Shown: positions 8,087-16,707, counted from the stretch's first letter. The stretch is DNA of 21,303 bases from Bacillota bacterium (GCA_003501365.1 DNPP01000468.1:15825-37127), one strand, 5' to 3'. Numbers and translations: made by a program. Notes: generated by a model from the letters alone, not told the origin.

Positions 8087-8770
8087 ATGACTTTTAGACC
8101 GATGAAAAATAACTTACTCCATATGGATGTGGTTAATGAGATTATTGAAGCAATTGTGTCCGGCGAATTGAAACCAGGCGACCGGATCATTGAACAACAT
8201 ATAGCGAAACAAATGCAAATTAGTCGCGCTCCTGTACGAGAAGCAATTCGCGAATTAGTTGCCCAGGGTATTGTGAGGTTTCTTCCTCGAAAAGGGGCTT
8301 ATATTGCTCCGTTGGAGCCTGAGGAAATAAGGAATGTATATTTACTGAGGAGTCGTTTAGAGGGCTTGGCCGCATTTATGGCTACTTCCAGATTTTCCAA
8401 TAGTGACTTGCAGATATTATTACAGTTATCCGAAAACATGGAAAGCGCAACAAAGGAAAACAATGGGAAGAAGTTTATTGACAATGACCTGAAATTTCAC
8501 GATAAAATTTGTCAAACTTGTGAAAATCAAAACCTGCAAAAAATGATTGCCGGTGTAAGAATTCAGATTCAACTATTTATGATGATTTCCAAATGGAATT
8601 TAGTGGCGCATTCTCAATTAACTAAAGAAAGTAGGACCCATCAACCGATTATTCAAGCTTTTTTGAAGTCGGATGCCGCTCAAGCAGAACAATGCATGCG
8701 GGAACACATTATTTCCTCCGGGGCGCTTCTAATCGATTATGTGGAGGAAAATAAAGCTAATCTATGCTAA
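8087..8770 (+). CDS. GntR-family transcriptional regulator, FCD (FadR) subfamily
   Basis: This 227-aa protein has an N-terminal winged helix-turn-helix at about 14-74, with the recognition region ISRAPVREAIRELVAQGIV and the wing FLPRKGAYIAP. The C-terminal all-helical FCD effector domain shows the likely metal or ligand residues D134, H138, H185 and H207. A frame opening at TTG 8057 would read through the operator. The ATG at 8087 has GGGAG 7 nt before it and is the better start. The regulator most likely represses itself and the downstream transport/catabolism operon through the two matching operators and is released by a pathway sugar acid. Effector identity is inferred from context only. 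Confidence 0.9.
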   Translation: MTFRPMKNNLLHMDVVNEIIEAIVSGELKPGDRIIEQHIAKQMQISRAPVREAIRELVAQGIVRFLPRKGAYIAPLEPEEIRNVYLLRSRLEGLAAFMATSRFSNSDLQILLQLSENMESATKENNGKKFIDNDLKFHDKICQTCENQNLQKMIAGVRIQIQLFMMISKWNLVAHSQLTKESRTHQPIIQAFLKSDAAQAEQCMREHIISSGALLIDYVEENKANLC

Positions 8771-8790
8771 AAAATTTATTTTTTTAACTG

Positions 8791-8814
8791 ATTATTGTCG
8801 ACAATCGACATAAT
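8791..8814 (+). promoter_or_regulatory. Operator 2, upstream of the transport/catabolic operon
   Basis: The core TGTCGACAATCGACA (8796-8810) again contains TTGTCGACAA. The longer site is close to a full palindrome: ATTATTGTCGA, a CAA centre, then TCGACATAAT. A -10-like CATAAT overlaps its right end (8809-8814), so the bound regulator would occlude the promoter. It lies 82 bp before the solute-binding-protein start. Confidence 0.65.
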
Positions 8815-8895
8815 GTTTTAGACAGGAGCGGAGGTGGTAGGTGGCGGATATAAGGAATTACCAAAAACAAGCATATAAAAAAGGGGGAAATTGTA

Positions 8896-10197
8896 GTGAA
8901 AAGATTGTTAATTGTAATTTTACTGATCATGGCATTGGTTATCAGCGTACAAAGCTTTGCTGCAACCCGGACTATTACTTACCTTAGCCCGGAAACCGAC
9001 CCGTCCTCTATTACGGTGGATAATCATATCATTGCCGCTTTTGAAAAAACCCATCCTGGAGTGAAGGTCAATTTAACCCATGCCAGTTTAAATGACGTTT
9101 TACCGAAATTATCCGCAATGTTAAAAGCCGGAACCGCGCCGGATTTGGCTTTTAGTTCGCCAAAATTCGTTCCGCCGCTGGTTGATCAAGGCTACCTCGC
9201 TCCGATGGATGATGTATTTAAGAAATTAGGAGATATCTCTCCGAAATTTGTAGCTGCCAACAGCAAAAGGAAAATCTTCGATGTTCCTGCAGCTGTAGAA
9301 GCTAGAATGCTTTACTACCGGAAAGACCTTTTTGAAGCCGCTGGTTTAAAACCGCCGACGAATTTTGATGAATGGATAAAAGCAGCCAAAGCCTTGACCG
9401 TGGATAAAAATGGTGACGGAAAAATCGATCAATACGGTATTTCCTTAACCGGTGCTCCTCCGGAATGCAGTTACGATATTTGTATCGTTTTATGGGCCAA
9501 TGGCGGTGATTTATTTGACAAGAACAACAGAATTGTGCTTGATGGCGCAAAAACTGTCCAAGCATTAGAATTCTTAGGTAAAATGAAAGAATTTACTCCT
9601 CCAGGAATGGCTACCACCACCTACAAAGATGTTTCATTGAATTTCGCCAACGGCGTAGCAGCAATGGCGATCTACCCCGGTCGGATGATGATGAATATCG
9701 ACCGTTACAACCCAGAGCTTCGCAGCAAAGTCGGCGTGGTTCCGATTCCTTATGGACCCGGTGGCAATGGTAAACCGGTTGTTCATGAATCCTTAAATGA
9801 CTTTATCATTTTCAAAACTTCTAAAAACATTAAGTTAGCCAAAGAATTCGTCAGCTTTTACATGAGCGACAAGCAGTATTTGGAGTTTCTGACTGCTTCT
9901 ACACCTGGACATAGCTTACCAGTTCGGAACAGTTGGCTTGATGATCCCGACTATTTTAAATTTGAAGCAATTGCCAAATGGAAAGACAATGTTATGACCT
10001 CTATGGATAGTGCATTTAAGTATGGTACGGACTTCTTGTTCCGTTATCCTGGTGTTGTGAACCCCTATGTTGGCAGAGCTACCGCTGATCCTACCTTTGC
10101 AAGAGAAATTAATAAATTCTACACTGGAGAAATTTCAGCGAAACAAGCTTTGACCAATGTTGCCAATGCATGGCGAGAAATGTTCGATATTAAATAA
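8896..10197 (+). CDS. ABC transporter solute-binding protein (family 1, sugar type)
   Basis: This 433-aa periplasmic binding protein is the capture component of a CUT1-type importer for a sugar or sugar acid. It has a Sec signal peptide (MKRLLIVILLIMALVIS) with a signal-peptidase I site after SFA, at about residue 22. There is no lipobox cysteine, unlike the lipid-anchored binding proteins of monoderm Bacillota, which fits a free protein in a true periplasm. A calcium-loop-like segment DKNGDGKID lies at 170-178, as in many family 1 binding proteins. Translation starts at GTG with GGGGG 8 nt upstream. It is the first gene of the operon behind operator 2 and is followed by a hairpin that may raise its expression over the permeases. 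Confidence 0.9.
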   Translation: MKRLLIVILLIMALVISVQSFAATRTITYLSPETDPSSITVDNHIIAAFEKTHPGVKVNLTHASLNDVLPKLSAMLKAGTAPDLAFSSPKFVPPLVDQGYLAPMDDVFKKLGDISPKFVAANSKRKIFDVPAAVEARMLYYRKDLFEAAGLKPPTNFDEWIKAAKALTVDKNGDGKIDQYGISLTGAPPECSYDICIVLWANGGDLFDKNNRIVLDGAKTVQALEFLGKMKEFTPPGMATTTYKDVSLNFANGVAAMAIYPGRMMMNIDRYNPELRSKVGVVPIPYGPGGNGKPVVHESLNDFIIFKTSKNIKLAKEFVSFYMSDKQYLEFLTASTPGHSLPVRNSWLDDPDYFKFEAIAKWKDNVMTSMDSAFKYGTDFLFRYPGVVNPYVGRATADPTFAREINKFYTGEISAKQALTNVANAWREMFDIK

Positions 10198-10231
10198 TAT
10201 CGACTTTCAAACATCATCTGAATTTTATGCC

Positions 10232-10277
10232 GAGGCGGCTGTCTTAAAAGTAGTCAAAACTTTTTTGAGGCAGCCTC
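10232..10277 (+). terminator. Intercistronic hairpin after the binding-protein gene
   Basis: An imperfect long inverted repeat, with GAGGCGGCTGTCTTAAAAG pairing partly with CTTTTTTGAGGCAGCCTC, lies between the binding-protein stop and the first permease. No terminal T-run follows, so full termination is unlikely. Such hairpins usually stabilise the upstream message and lower permease expression. Confidence 0.45.
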
Positions 10278-10300
10278 CTTCCTAAAAAATGGAGGTCGAC

Positions 10301-11200
10301 ATGTTACTAGTCAAAAAGGATAAATGGATTGGACTGGCTTTTTTGATACCGGCGCTTATCTTTATGACCGCCTTAATTATTTATCCGCTAATAAACTCCG
10401 TTATTTTGAGCTTTTATAGGCAACTCATTTATGAAGCGAATGGAGTTTATATTGGATTCAGTAATTACGCGAAGATCATTAACGATCCTGAATTTTGGAA
10501 TGCATTTAGATTAAGCGTTATTTGGACAGTCTTGACCATTATCGGACAAGTTGTTATCGGAGTTGGCGGTGCTCTGATCTTAAATGAAGAATTTAAAGGC
10601 AGGGGTCTCGCCAGAGCATTTGTTTTGCTTCCCTTTTTCATGCCCACTGTTGCGGCGACTTTAATGTGGAGATGGTTGCTGAACGAACAATACGGGGCAG
10701 TGAATTATATTTTAATGTCTATGCATATAATCGATAAACCCATTAGTTGGCTGGCGAATCCTTCGCTTGCGATGTTGACTATTATTTTCATTGGAATTTG
10801 GCGCTATTTTCCCTTTGTAGTGATTAATGTTCTGGCCCGAATGCAAACCATCCAACAGGAATTATATGAGGCAGCCAGTGTTGATGGTGCGAATGCTTGG
10901 CATAAGTTCTGCCATATCACCCTTCCGGAAATTAAAGGCGTACTTATTGTTGTTATATTGTTACGAAGCCTCTTTATGTTTAATAAAGTCGATATTATCT
11001 TACTTTTGACAGGCGGTGGCCCGGGCAATAATACATTGACCCTGCCAGTGCAAGCATACAGTTATGCTTTTGAAGGTATGCAAATTGGTAAAGGCGCAGC
11101 TAATGCCATATTGCAATTTTTGATTATCTTTGTATTTATTGTTATTTATATGAAGTCGACCAGCGAAGGACAGAAAAAGGGAGGGAAAATCCGTGACTAA
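10301..11200 (+). CDS. ABC transporter permease, MalF/UgpA type (CUT1)
   Basis: This 299-aa inner-membrane protein has about six transmembrane helices. It carries the permease EAA loop (EAASVDGANAWHKFCHITLP, about 190-209), which docks onto the ATPase, and the downstream TGGGPGNNT signature of MalF-like proteins. An ATG at 10289 overlaps the ribosome site. The ATG at 10301 has GGAGG 5 nt upstream and is preferred. Its end overlaps the next permease gene by 8 bp, so the two are translationally coupled and form the heterodimeric channel. No ATPase gene accompanies them. Confidence 0.9.
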   Translation: MLLVKKDKWIGLAFLIPALIFMTALIIYPLINSVILSFYRQLIYEANGVYIGFSNYAKIINDPEFWNAFRLSVIWTVLTIIGQVVIGVGGALILNEEFKGRGLARAFVLLPFFMPTVAATLMWRWLLNEQYGAVNYILMSMHIIDKPISWLANPSLAMLTIIFIGIWRYFPFVVINVLARMQTIQQELYEAASVDGANAWHKFCHITLPEIKGVLIVVILLRSLFMFNKVDIILLLTGGGPGNNTLTLPVQAYSYAFEGMQIGKGAANAILQFLIIFVFIVIYMKSTSEGQKKGGKIRD

Positions 11201-12035
11201 CGGTTCTAAGAAAAGCATGCGATTTCGAATCATCTTTTATGCTTTATTAATTTTATTGGTGCTATTTTCAATTGGTCCCATTATTTGGATGCTGTTTTCC
11301 TCGCTTCGTCCTAAGAATGAGTTTTTCATGATTCCGCCGTCGATCTTGCCAAAGCATTGGACAGTAATCAACTATTTTCTGTTATTTAAAGAAACCGCTT
11401 TTGTACAGTTCCTACTAAATAGTATTTGGATTTCATTAGGGACAATTGTTATTAGTACAGTAGTAGGAATATTGGCTGCTTATAGTTTAACTCGTTTTAA
11501 CTATAGAGGCAGAAATATGTTTGCATTATTCTCGCTTTTTGCTTATATGTTGCCGACCATTCTTTTAGTTATTCCCTTGTACTTATTGGTCGTATCAATT
11601 GGTCTGGCCGATAAACTAACGGGCTTGGTTCTAGCATACGTGGCATTGTGTCTTCCATATTGCCTTTGGCTCTTACGCTCGTTCTTTCAGACTTTGCCGA
11701 TAGAACTGGAAGAATCGGCTTTCATTGATGGCGCCGGACGGATTCGCACTTTAATTTATGTGGTATTACCGATGATGATTCCGGGTATTGTCGCTACCAC
11801 GGTTTATAGTTTTACTTATGTTTGGAACGAGTATTTGTTCGCTTTGATATTTATGACCAGTGATGCTAAGCGAACTTTCCCGGTCGGACTCGAAAGTTTT
11901 GTCACCAATTTCGATGTCTATTGGGAATATATTTTAAGCGGCAGTATCATTGTCAGCATTCCGGCGGTGATCGTCTTTTTGGCTACCCAGCGTTCTCTCA
12001 TCAAAGGCTATGGAGCCGGTGCTGTCAAAGGTTGA
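11193..12035 (+). CDS. ABC transporter permease, MalG/UgpE type (CUT1)
   Basis: This 280-aa second channel subunit has multiple hydrophobic helices and the EAA loop in the form EESAFIDGAGRIRTLIYVVLP, at about 173-193. Translation starts at GTG 11193 inside the end of the preceding gene, with GGGAGG about 7 nt upstream. After this gene come an intergenic gap of 33 bp and the DapA-like lyase, with no ATP-binding subunit. The importer must therefore borrow a MsmK/UgpC-type ATPase encoded elsewhere. Confidence 0.9.
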   Translation: MTNGSKKSMRFRIIFYALLILLVLFSIGPIIWMLFSSLRPKNEFFMIPPSILPKHWTVINYFLLFKETAFVQFLLNSIWISLGTIVISTVVGILAAYSLTRFNYRGRNMFALFSLFAYMLPTILLVIPLYLLVVSIGLADKLTGLVLAYVALCLPYCLWLLRSFFQTLPIELEESAFIDGAGRIRTLIYVVLPMMIPGIVATTVYSFTYVWNEYLFALIFMTSDAKRTFPVGLESFVTNFDVYWEYILSGSIIVSIPAVIVFLATQRSLIKGYGAGAVKG

Positions 12036-12068
12036 TACCTACTCAATGGATATATTAAAGGAGAAACC

Positions 12069-12998
12069 ATGTATACACAGGAACAAAAAAATAGCTTTAA
12101 AGGCATTGGCGCATTGGTGTTGACCATGTTCGACCAAGATTTAAAATTAAATACGGATGAAATACAAAAAAATATCCGCTTCATGATCGACAACGGCATT
12201 AATTCATCCAACGGGTTTTTGGTGTGCAACGGAAGTACCGGAGAATGTTACGCCATGAACCTGGAAGAACGTAAGCAAGTAGTCCGGGCCACCGTTGATG
12301 CTGCCAACAAAGAAATTCCCGTAGTGGCCTGTTGTAATGATACGAATGCATTTTCAGTCGTCGAACTGGCAGATCACGCCAAAAAGGCCGGCGCAGATGC
12401 GGTCCTGATCATTCAATCCTATTATCTTCCCTTTAATGAAGAACAAATCTACAATTTCTTTCAATTTGTGAACCAACGAGTCGATATTCCAATCATGATT
12501 TATAACAACCCTTCGGTTTGTAGCGGAGTAGAAATGTCGATGGACTTGTTAAAGAGGCTGGCCAAACTGGACAAAGTTTTTGCTTTAAAACAAACCACTA
12601 ATTCATCGCGACATTTTATTCAGAGCCAGACGCTAGCTTCGGAATTATTGATTTTTACAGGTTCCTCCTCGACGGAACCGTTTGGGGATATGGCCGGGAT
12701 GCATGGCTTCTTTTCCTTCCTGTCTTGCTTTTATCCTCAAATGCAAATCGGACTGTGGGAAGCCATCCATGCCAAGGACTATATTGCGGCCCAGAAACTC
12801 CATACCAAGGAATTATTACTGTATGACTGGTGGTGGAACGGCGGCCTTGGCCAAACATTCGGCCAGATTGTCCATGCTAAAAAAGCTTTGGAGTTAATGG
12901 GTCACTATGGCGGTCCTTCCAGACCCCCGCTGGTACCCTTAAAAGATGCGCAAACCGAAAAATTAAAACAAATCATGCACACCTGGGGTTTAATTTAG
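12069..12998 (+). CDS. Dihydrodipicolinate synthase/N-acetylneuraminate lyase family aldolase
   Basis: This 309-aa class I aldolase-fold (TIM barrel) enzyme has the Schiff-base lysine K174 (FALKQTT), the catalytic tyrosine Y145 (MIYNNPS) and the carboxylate-binding loop GSTGE at 55-59. Family members cleave or make pyruvate-containing products, or dehydrate sugar acids. Placement between a sugar importer and acid-sugar kinase genes argues for a catabolic lyase acting on a 2-keto-3-deoxy sugar acid or similar, not lysine biosynthesis. AAAGGAG lies close before the ATG. The C-terminal part contains WWWNGGLGQ, which I cannot tie to a known specificity. Exact substrate unknown. Confidence 0.88.
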   Translation: MYTQEQKNSFKGIGALVLTMFDQDLKLNTDEIQKNIRFMIDNGINSSNGFLVCNGSTGECYAMNLEERKQVVRATVDAANKEIPVVACCNDTNAFSVVELADHAKKAGADAVLIIQSYYLPFNEEQIYNFFQFVNQRVDIPIMIYNNPSVCSGVEMSMDLLKRLAKLDKVFALKQTTNSSRHFIQSQTLASELLIFTGSSSTEPFGDMAGMHGFFSFLSCFYPQMQIGLWEAIHAKDYIAAQKLHTKELLLYDWWWNGGLGQTFGQIVHAKKALELMGHYGGPSRPPLVPLKDAQTEKLKQIMHTWGLI

Positions 12999-13018
12999 TG
13001 TCTAAGGAGATGTAAATC

Positions 13019-14152
13019 TTGCAATCTTTTCAACTATTGAGCCAGTTCCCTCTGCAGGTGGTCTATGGCGCTGGGACTGCTCAAAAAATCGAAGAAATTC
13101 TTGTTCATTCCGATAAGAAGATTCTTATTATTACCGATAATTTTCTACGGAAAACGGCCATGATTGATTCCCTCTCCAAGTCTTTATCGAATGATCCCGC
13201 AATTTACTCTGAAATAGCCGCTGAGCCTACATCGAAAGAGGTTGAAAAGGCGGTTCAATTTTGCCGTGAAGGGAACTTTAATTTAGTGGTTGGCGTTGGG
13301 GGCGGCAGCGTGATGGATACAGCTAAAATTGTTGCTGCGCTTGGGAAAAGTCAAACCAAAGTTAATCAGGTATATGGCAATGGAAAACTGAAGAACCGTG
13401 AGATTGGTTTGGCTTTGATTCCGACTACTGCCGGGACTGGTTCCGAATCTACTCCGAATTCGCTTATCTTTGACTCGATCACTGGAAATAAAGAAGCGAT
13501 TATTGGCCAGCAATTAATACCCGACTGGGTGATTCTAGACCCGATGTTAACCATGGAACTTCCACCCAAAGTATCGGCGGCTACAGGACTAGATGCGCTA
13601 TGCCATTGCATCGAATCATTTTTTTCAGTTAATGCCAATCCGGTTAGTGAGGCATACTCTTATGAAGGGTTGAAATTATTAGGTGCGAATCTGGGGAAAG
13701 TGGCCAATAAACCTGATTTAGAGGTCCGCGGGAATATGCTGGTAGGGAGCTTCTTTGGAGGTTTGGCATTAACAATCGCCGGGACTACGGCTGTTCATGC
13801 TCTGTCTTATCCTTTGGGAAAAAGGGGGGTACCCCATGGAGTTGCCAACGGGATGCTGTTGCCGAAAGTGCTACAATACTATTCTCCTTATATTGAGAAA
13901 AAGCTTGATCAAGTTTATCACTTATTTTCGACTGCGGATCAAACAATCAATAACAGTCGTGAATTGCTTGATTTAATTGCCCGTTATGTTGCGGAATTTC
14001 CAATTTCGAGAACTTTACGTGAGGTAAAGATTCCAGCTAGTGAAATACCTCAGTTGGCCAAAGAAGCGATTCGCAATGAACGACTAATTAAGAACAATCC
14101 CGGTCCGGTAGCTGCCGAGGACGCTGAAGCAATTTACCGCATGATTGAGTAA
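13019..14152 (+). CDS. Iron-containing (group III) alcohol dehydrogenase
   Basis: This 377-aa NAD(P)-dependent dehydrogenase has the dinucleotide-binding motif GGGSVMDTAK (94-103) and the PTTAGTGSE motif (135-143). The metal ligands are D192 and H196 (GLDALCHCIES), H260 (VHALSYPLG) and H273 (PHGVANG). Such enzymes interconvert small alcohols and aldehydes such as lactaldehyde, glycolaldehyde or hydroxy acids. It starts at TTG, with AAGGAG 9 nt upstream; no in-frame ATG near the N-terminus would keep the conserved first strand. Being between the lyase and the acid-sugar kinase genes, it could reduce an aldehyde released by the lyase or oxidise a sugar-acid hydroxyl. The choice is not resolved by sequence. 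Confidence 0.9.
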   Translation: MQSFQLLSQFPLQVVYGAGTAQKIEEILVHSDKKILIITDNFLRKTAMIDSLSKSLSNDPAIYSEIAAEPTSKEVEKAVQFCREGNFNLVVGVGGGSVMDTAKIVAALGKSQTKVNQVYGNGKLKNREIGLALIPTTAGTGSESTPNSLIFDSITGNKEAIIGQQLIPDWVILDPMLTMELPPKVSAATGLDALCHCIESFFSVNANPVSEAYSYEGLKLLGANLGKVANKPDLEVRGNMLVGSFFGGLALTIAGTTAVHALSYPLGKRGVPHGVANGMLLPKVLQYYSPYIEKKLDQVYHLFSTADQTINNSRELLDLIARYVAEFPISRTLREVKIPASEIPQLAKEAIRNERLIKNNPGPVAAEDAEAIYRMIE

Positions 14153-14212
14153 AAGTAATCGGGCGAGTATCTTATGCAAAAGAAGTATCTATCATGAATG
14201 GGAGTCTAAATC

Positions 14213-15460
14213 ATGACCATTTTGATCATTGCGGATGATTTAACAGGGGCCAATGATACGAATGTACAATTTGTCAAGTATGGCGCCAGTGCAATAACTA
14301 TTTATGATCCGACTATCATGTCATATGGGGACTTCGATGTTTGCAGTTTTTCTACGGAAAGTAGAAGCTTATCCCGGGAAAATGCTTATCAAGCTGTAAA
14401 CTCAGTAATTAAGCGGCTTCCGATTCAACCGGAGGACTTAATTTATAAAAAAGTCGATTCCGCATTACGAGGTTGTTTGGGAATAGAAATTGATGCCTTG
14501 GCGGATAATTTTCCATGGATAAAAGCAGTTTTAGTTGCTCCGGCTTACCCTGATAATCATCGTACTACCAGCAATGGATGTCAATATATTAACGGGGTTG
14601 CGGTTGATCAAACTGAAATGGCTGCCGATCCGATGACTCCGGTAACCGACTCAAACCTGTTAACTATTTTGGGCTCCCAAAGTCACCGTAAAATAGGATA
14701 TCTGCCATTAAACCAAGTAATTAAGGGATATACGGCAGCTCAATTGTATATTCGTGATCTGATTCATGATAATTGTCGGATTATTGTTGCCGATGCCGAG
14801 ACCAATCAACATTTATCAACTTTGGCCCATGTGGTTTGGAATGAGAAAAATATAATTCCTTGCGGTTCGGCTGGATTGGCTTTGGCGTTTGCGAATATTT
14901 ATAATCAATATCGATCCAAGGGATGTCGGCAAAGAAAATCTACATATTCTAGTCCATTTTTAGCAGTAGTGGGCAGTAAAAGCGATATTGCCAGTCTACA
15001 GATAGGAGCGGTCCGGCGAGGATTTCCCAATATCAAGATGATTCCGATTGATACCGGTGATTTGGTGGATTCAGCGCGGGCTGAATCCAAAATTAATCAA
15101 GTGGCGACTTCGGCTATTGAAATTTTTAAAACTGAACCGATCTTAGTGTTGTATTTATCATCTTCGGAGATTCATCAGAGTTCCGAGGCGCCGATCATTG
15201 CCTCCGGCTTAGGTGAGATAGCCGATCGTATTACGCGGCAGACGGGCTTAAAGACCTTGTTCGCAACTGGAGGGGATACAGCGGCTCATATATTTGACAA
15301 GTTGGGAATTCAAGCGCTTGAATTGGAAAAAGAACTTGAACCGGGTATTTGTAAGGGCAAGTTCGTTGGTGGGACTTATGATGGATTATCGGTGATTACC
15401 AAAGCCGGTTCATTCGGAGATGAACTTACTTTAGTAAGAATATTAAAAAATGTCCGTTAG
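14213..15460 (+). CDS. Four-carbon acid sugar kinase family protein (DUF1537; D-threonate/D-erythronate kinase-like)
   Basis: This 415-aa two-domain kinase has the substrate-domain motifs IADDLTGANDT (6-16) and KKVDSALRG (79-87). The nucleotide-domain motifs are GSAGLA, ATGGDT (351-356) and KAGSFGDE (397-404). Characterised DUF1537 enzymes phosphorylate C4 acid sugars (D-threonate, D-erythronate, L-threonate derivatives) at O4. The PdxA2-type gene directly after it matches the D-threonate/D-erythronate route, in which the 4-phosphate is oxidised and decarboxylated to dihydroxyacetone phosphate. GGGAG precedes the ATG. The stop lies 46 bp before the proposed pdxA2 start. Stereochemistry cannot be read from sequence. 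Confidence 0.88.
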   Translation: MTILIIADDLTGANDTNVQFVKYGASAITIYDPTIMSYGDFDVCSFSTESRSLSRENAYQAVNSVIKRLPIQPEDLIYKKVDSALRGCLGIEIDALADNFPWIKAVLVAPAYPDNHRTTSNGCQYINGVAVDQTEMAADPMTPVTDSNLLTILGSQSHRKIGYLPLNQVIKGYTAAQLYIRDLIHDNCRIIVADAETNQHLSTLAHVVWNEKNIIPCGSAGLALAFANIYNQYRSKGCRQRKSTYSSPFLAVVGSKSDIASLQIGAVRRGFPNIKMIPIDTGDLVDSARAESKINQVATSAIEIFKTEPILVLYLSSSEIHQSSEAPIIASGLGEIADRITRQTGLKTLFATGGDTAAHIFDKLGIQALELEKELEPGICKGKFVGGTYDGLSVITKAGSFGDELTLVRILKNVR

Positions 15461-15506
15461 TACAAATAATGATAGCGTGAGTGCGCTAAATGGAGGGTTA
15501 ATGACC

Positions 15507-16535
15507 ATGGTGAATCACAAACCCATTATCGGAATTTCGATGGGTGATCCGGCGGGAATCGGGCCGGAAATTGCGGTAAAAGCATTGGCCCAAAAAGAGG
15601 TTTATCAATCCTGTAATCCGATTGTGGTGGGGGATAGCAGTGCCATTGAAGCTGCTGTTCGTATTGGAAAGCTGAATTTATCTGTTTGCCCGGTTACCGA
15701 GGTGGAAGATGCTAAATTTGAATACGGCGCAATTGATGTTTTTGATCTTCAAAATGTGGATATGTCGCAACTTCAATATGGAAAAGTTTCTGCCGAAGCT
15801 GGAAATGCCGGTTTCATGGCTGTTAAAAAATTGATTGAACTTGCCATGGCTAAAAAAATTGATGCCACCGTTACCGGACCCATTAATAAAGAAGCCATAA
15901 ATATGGCCGGTCACCATTTTTCCGGCCATACGGAGATTTATGCCGAGTTTACAGGTACCAAAGATTATACGATGATGTTGGCCCACGAAAACTTTAGAGT
16001 TGCCCATGTTTCAACCCATGTTTCTTTACGGCAGGCTTGCGACCGTGTCAAAAAGGAACGGGTATTAAAAGTGATCCAGCTTTCTCATGAAGCAGCGCGG
16101 AAATTGGGAATTGAAAAGCCTCGGATTGGAGTGGCGGGTCTCAATCCCCATGCCGGTGAAAATGGAATGTTCGGGAGGGAAGAAATTGAAGAAATAACAC
16201 CGGCCATCGAAGCGGCCAATGCACAGGGAATTTTGGCGGAAGGACCGGTTCCTCCGGATAGTTTGTTTCCCAAAGGAAAGAGTGGATTTTATGATGTTGT
16301 CGTGGCCATGTACCACGATCAAGGGCATATTCCTTTGAAATTGACGGGTTTTAATTGGAATGAGACCACCAAAAGATGGGAATCAGTCAATGGAATCAAT
16401 ATTACTTTAGGCTTACCAATCATCCGCAGTTCGGTGGATCACGGAACTGCCTTCGATATTGCCGGAAAAGGGATTGCCACTCCGGAAAGCTTGCTTAGTG
16501 CGATTGAGTATGCTAAAAAAATGGCCCGGTTATAG
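15507..16535 (+). CDS. pdxA2: PdxA2-type 4-phospho-threonate/erythronate dehydrogenase
   Basis: This protein of about 342 aa belongs to the PdxA family. The N-terminal IIGISMGDPAGIGPE and the metal-binding histidines H141 (GHTEIYAEF), H171 (VSTHVSLRQ) and H270 (MYHDQGHIP) are all present. An ATG at 15450, inside the kinase gene, opens the frame without a ribosome site. GGAGGG at 15492-15497 is 9 nt before ATG 15507 and only 3 nt before ATG 15501, so 15507 is preferred and gives the usual family start. Pairing with a DUF1537 kinase marks it as the catabolic PdxA2, which oxidises the C4 acid-sugar phosphate with decarboxylation to dihydroxyacetone phosphate, rather than the vitamin B6 enzyme. 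It is the last gene of the operon, followed by a terminator. Confidence 0.87.
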   Translation: MVNHKPIIGISMGDPAGIGPEIAVKALAQKEVYQSCNPIVVGDSSAIEAAVRIGKLNLSVCPVTEVEDAKFEYGAIDVFDLQNVDMSQLQYGKVSAEAGNAGFMAVKKLIELAMAKKIDATVTGPINKEAINMAGHHFSGHTEIYAEFTGTKDYTMMLAHENFRVAHVSTHVSLRQACDRVKKERVLKVIQLSHEAARKLGIEKPRIGVAGLNPHAGENGMFGREEIEEITPAIEAANAQGILAEGPVPPDSLFPKGKSGFYDVVVAMYHDQGHIPLKLTGFNWNETTKRWESVNGINITLGLPIIRSSVDHGTAFDIAGKGIATPESLLSAIEYAKKMARL

Positions 16536-16652
16536 TTAAAACGGTTTCGGTACACTGTAAAACTGTTGCAACAATACGGGATTTTCAAAAACATTTTTTG
16601 TTTCGTTTTTGTGGACAGCCTTTTTTCAGACGAATGTGTAGCGGCTAGCATT

Positions 16653-16707
16653 AAAAGGGGACTTTTGCCAATGAACTTTTGGTTCATTGTACAACAGCCC
16701 CTTTTTT
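16653..16707 (+). terminator. Operon terminator, long stem-loop
   Basis: AAAAGGGG (16653-16660) pairs with CCCCTTTT (16698-16705), and an inner stem CAATGAAC/GTTCATTG closes on a 5-nt loop. The right arm runs into six T. It sits 118 bp after the pdxA2 stop and is the first strong terminator on that strand. It may also stop leftward transcripts from the YjcZ-like gene, since AAAAGGGG gives CCCCTTTT on the other strand. Confidence 0.7.

Noticed and set aside
10289..10300. ATG at 10289 as the first permease start
   Set aside because: The codon overlaps the GGAGG ribosome site that serves ATG 10301.
15450..15506. ATG at 15450 as the pdxA2 start
   Set aside because: It adds 19 residues unlike PdxA proteins and has no ribosome site; GGAGGG sits before the ATG at 15507.
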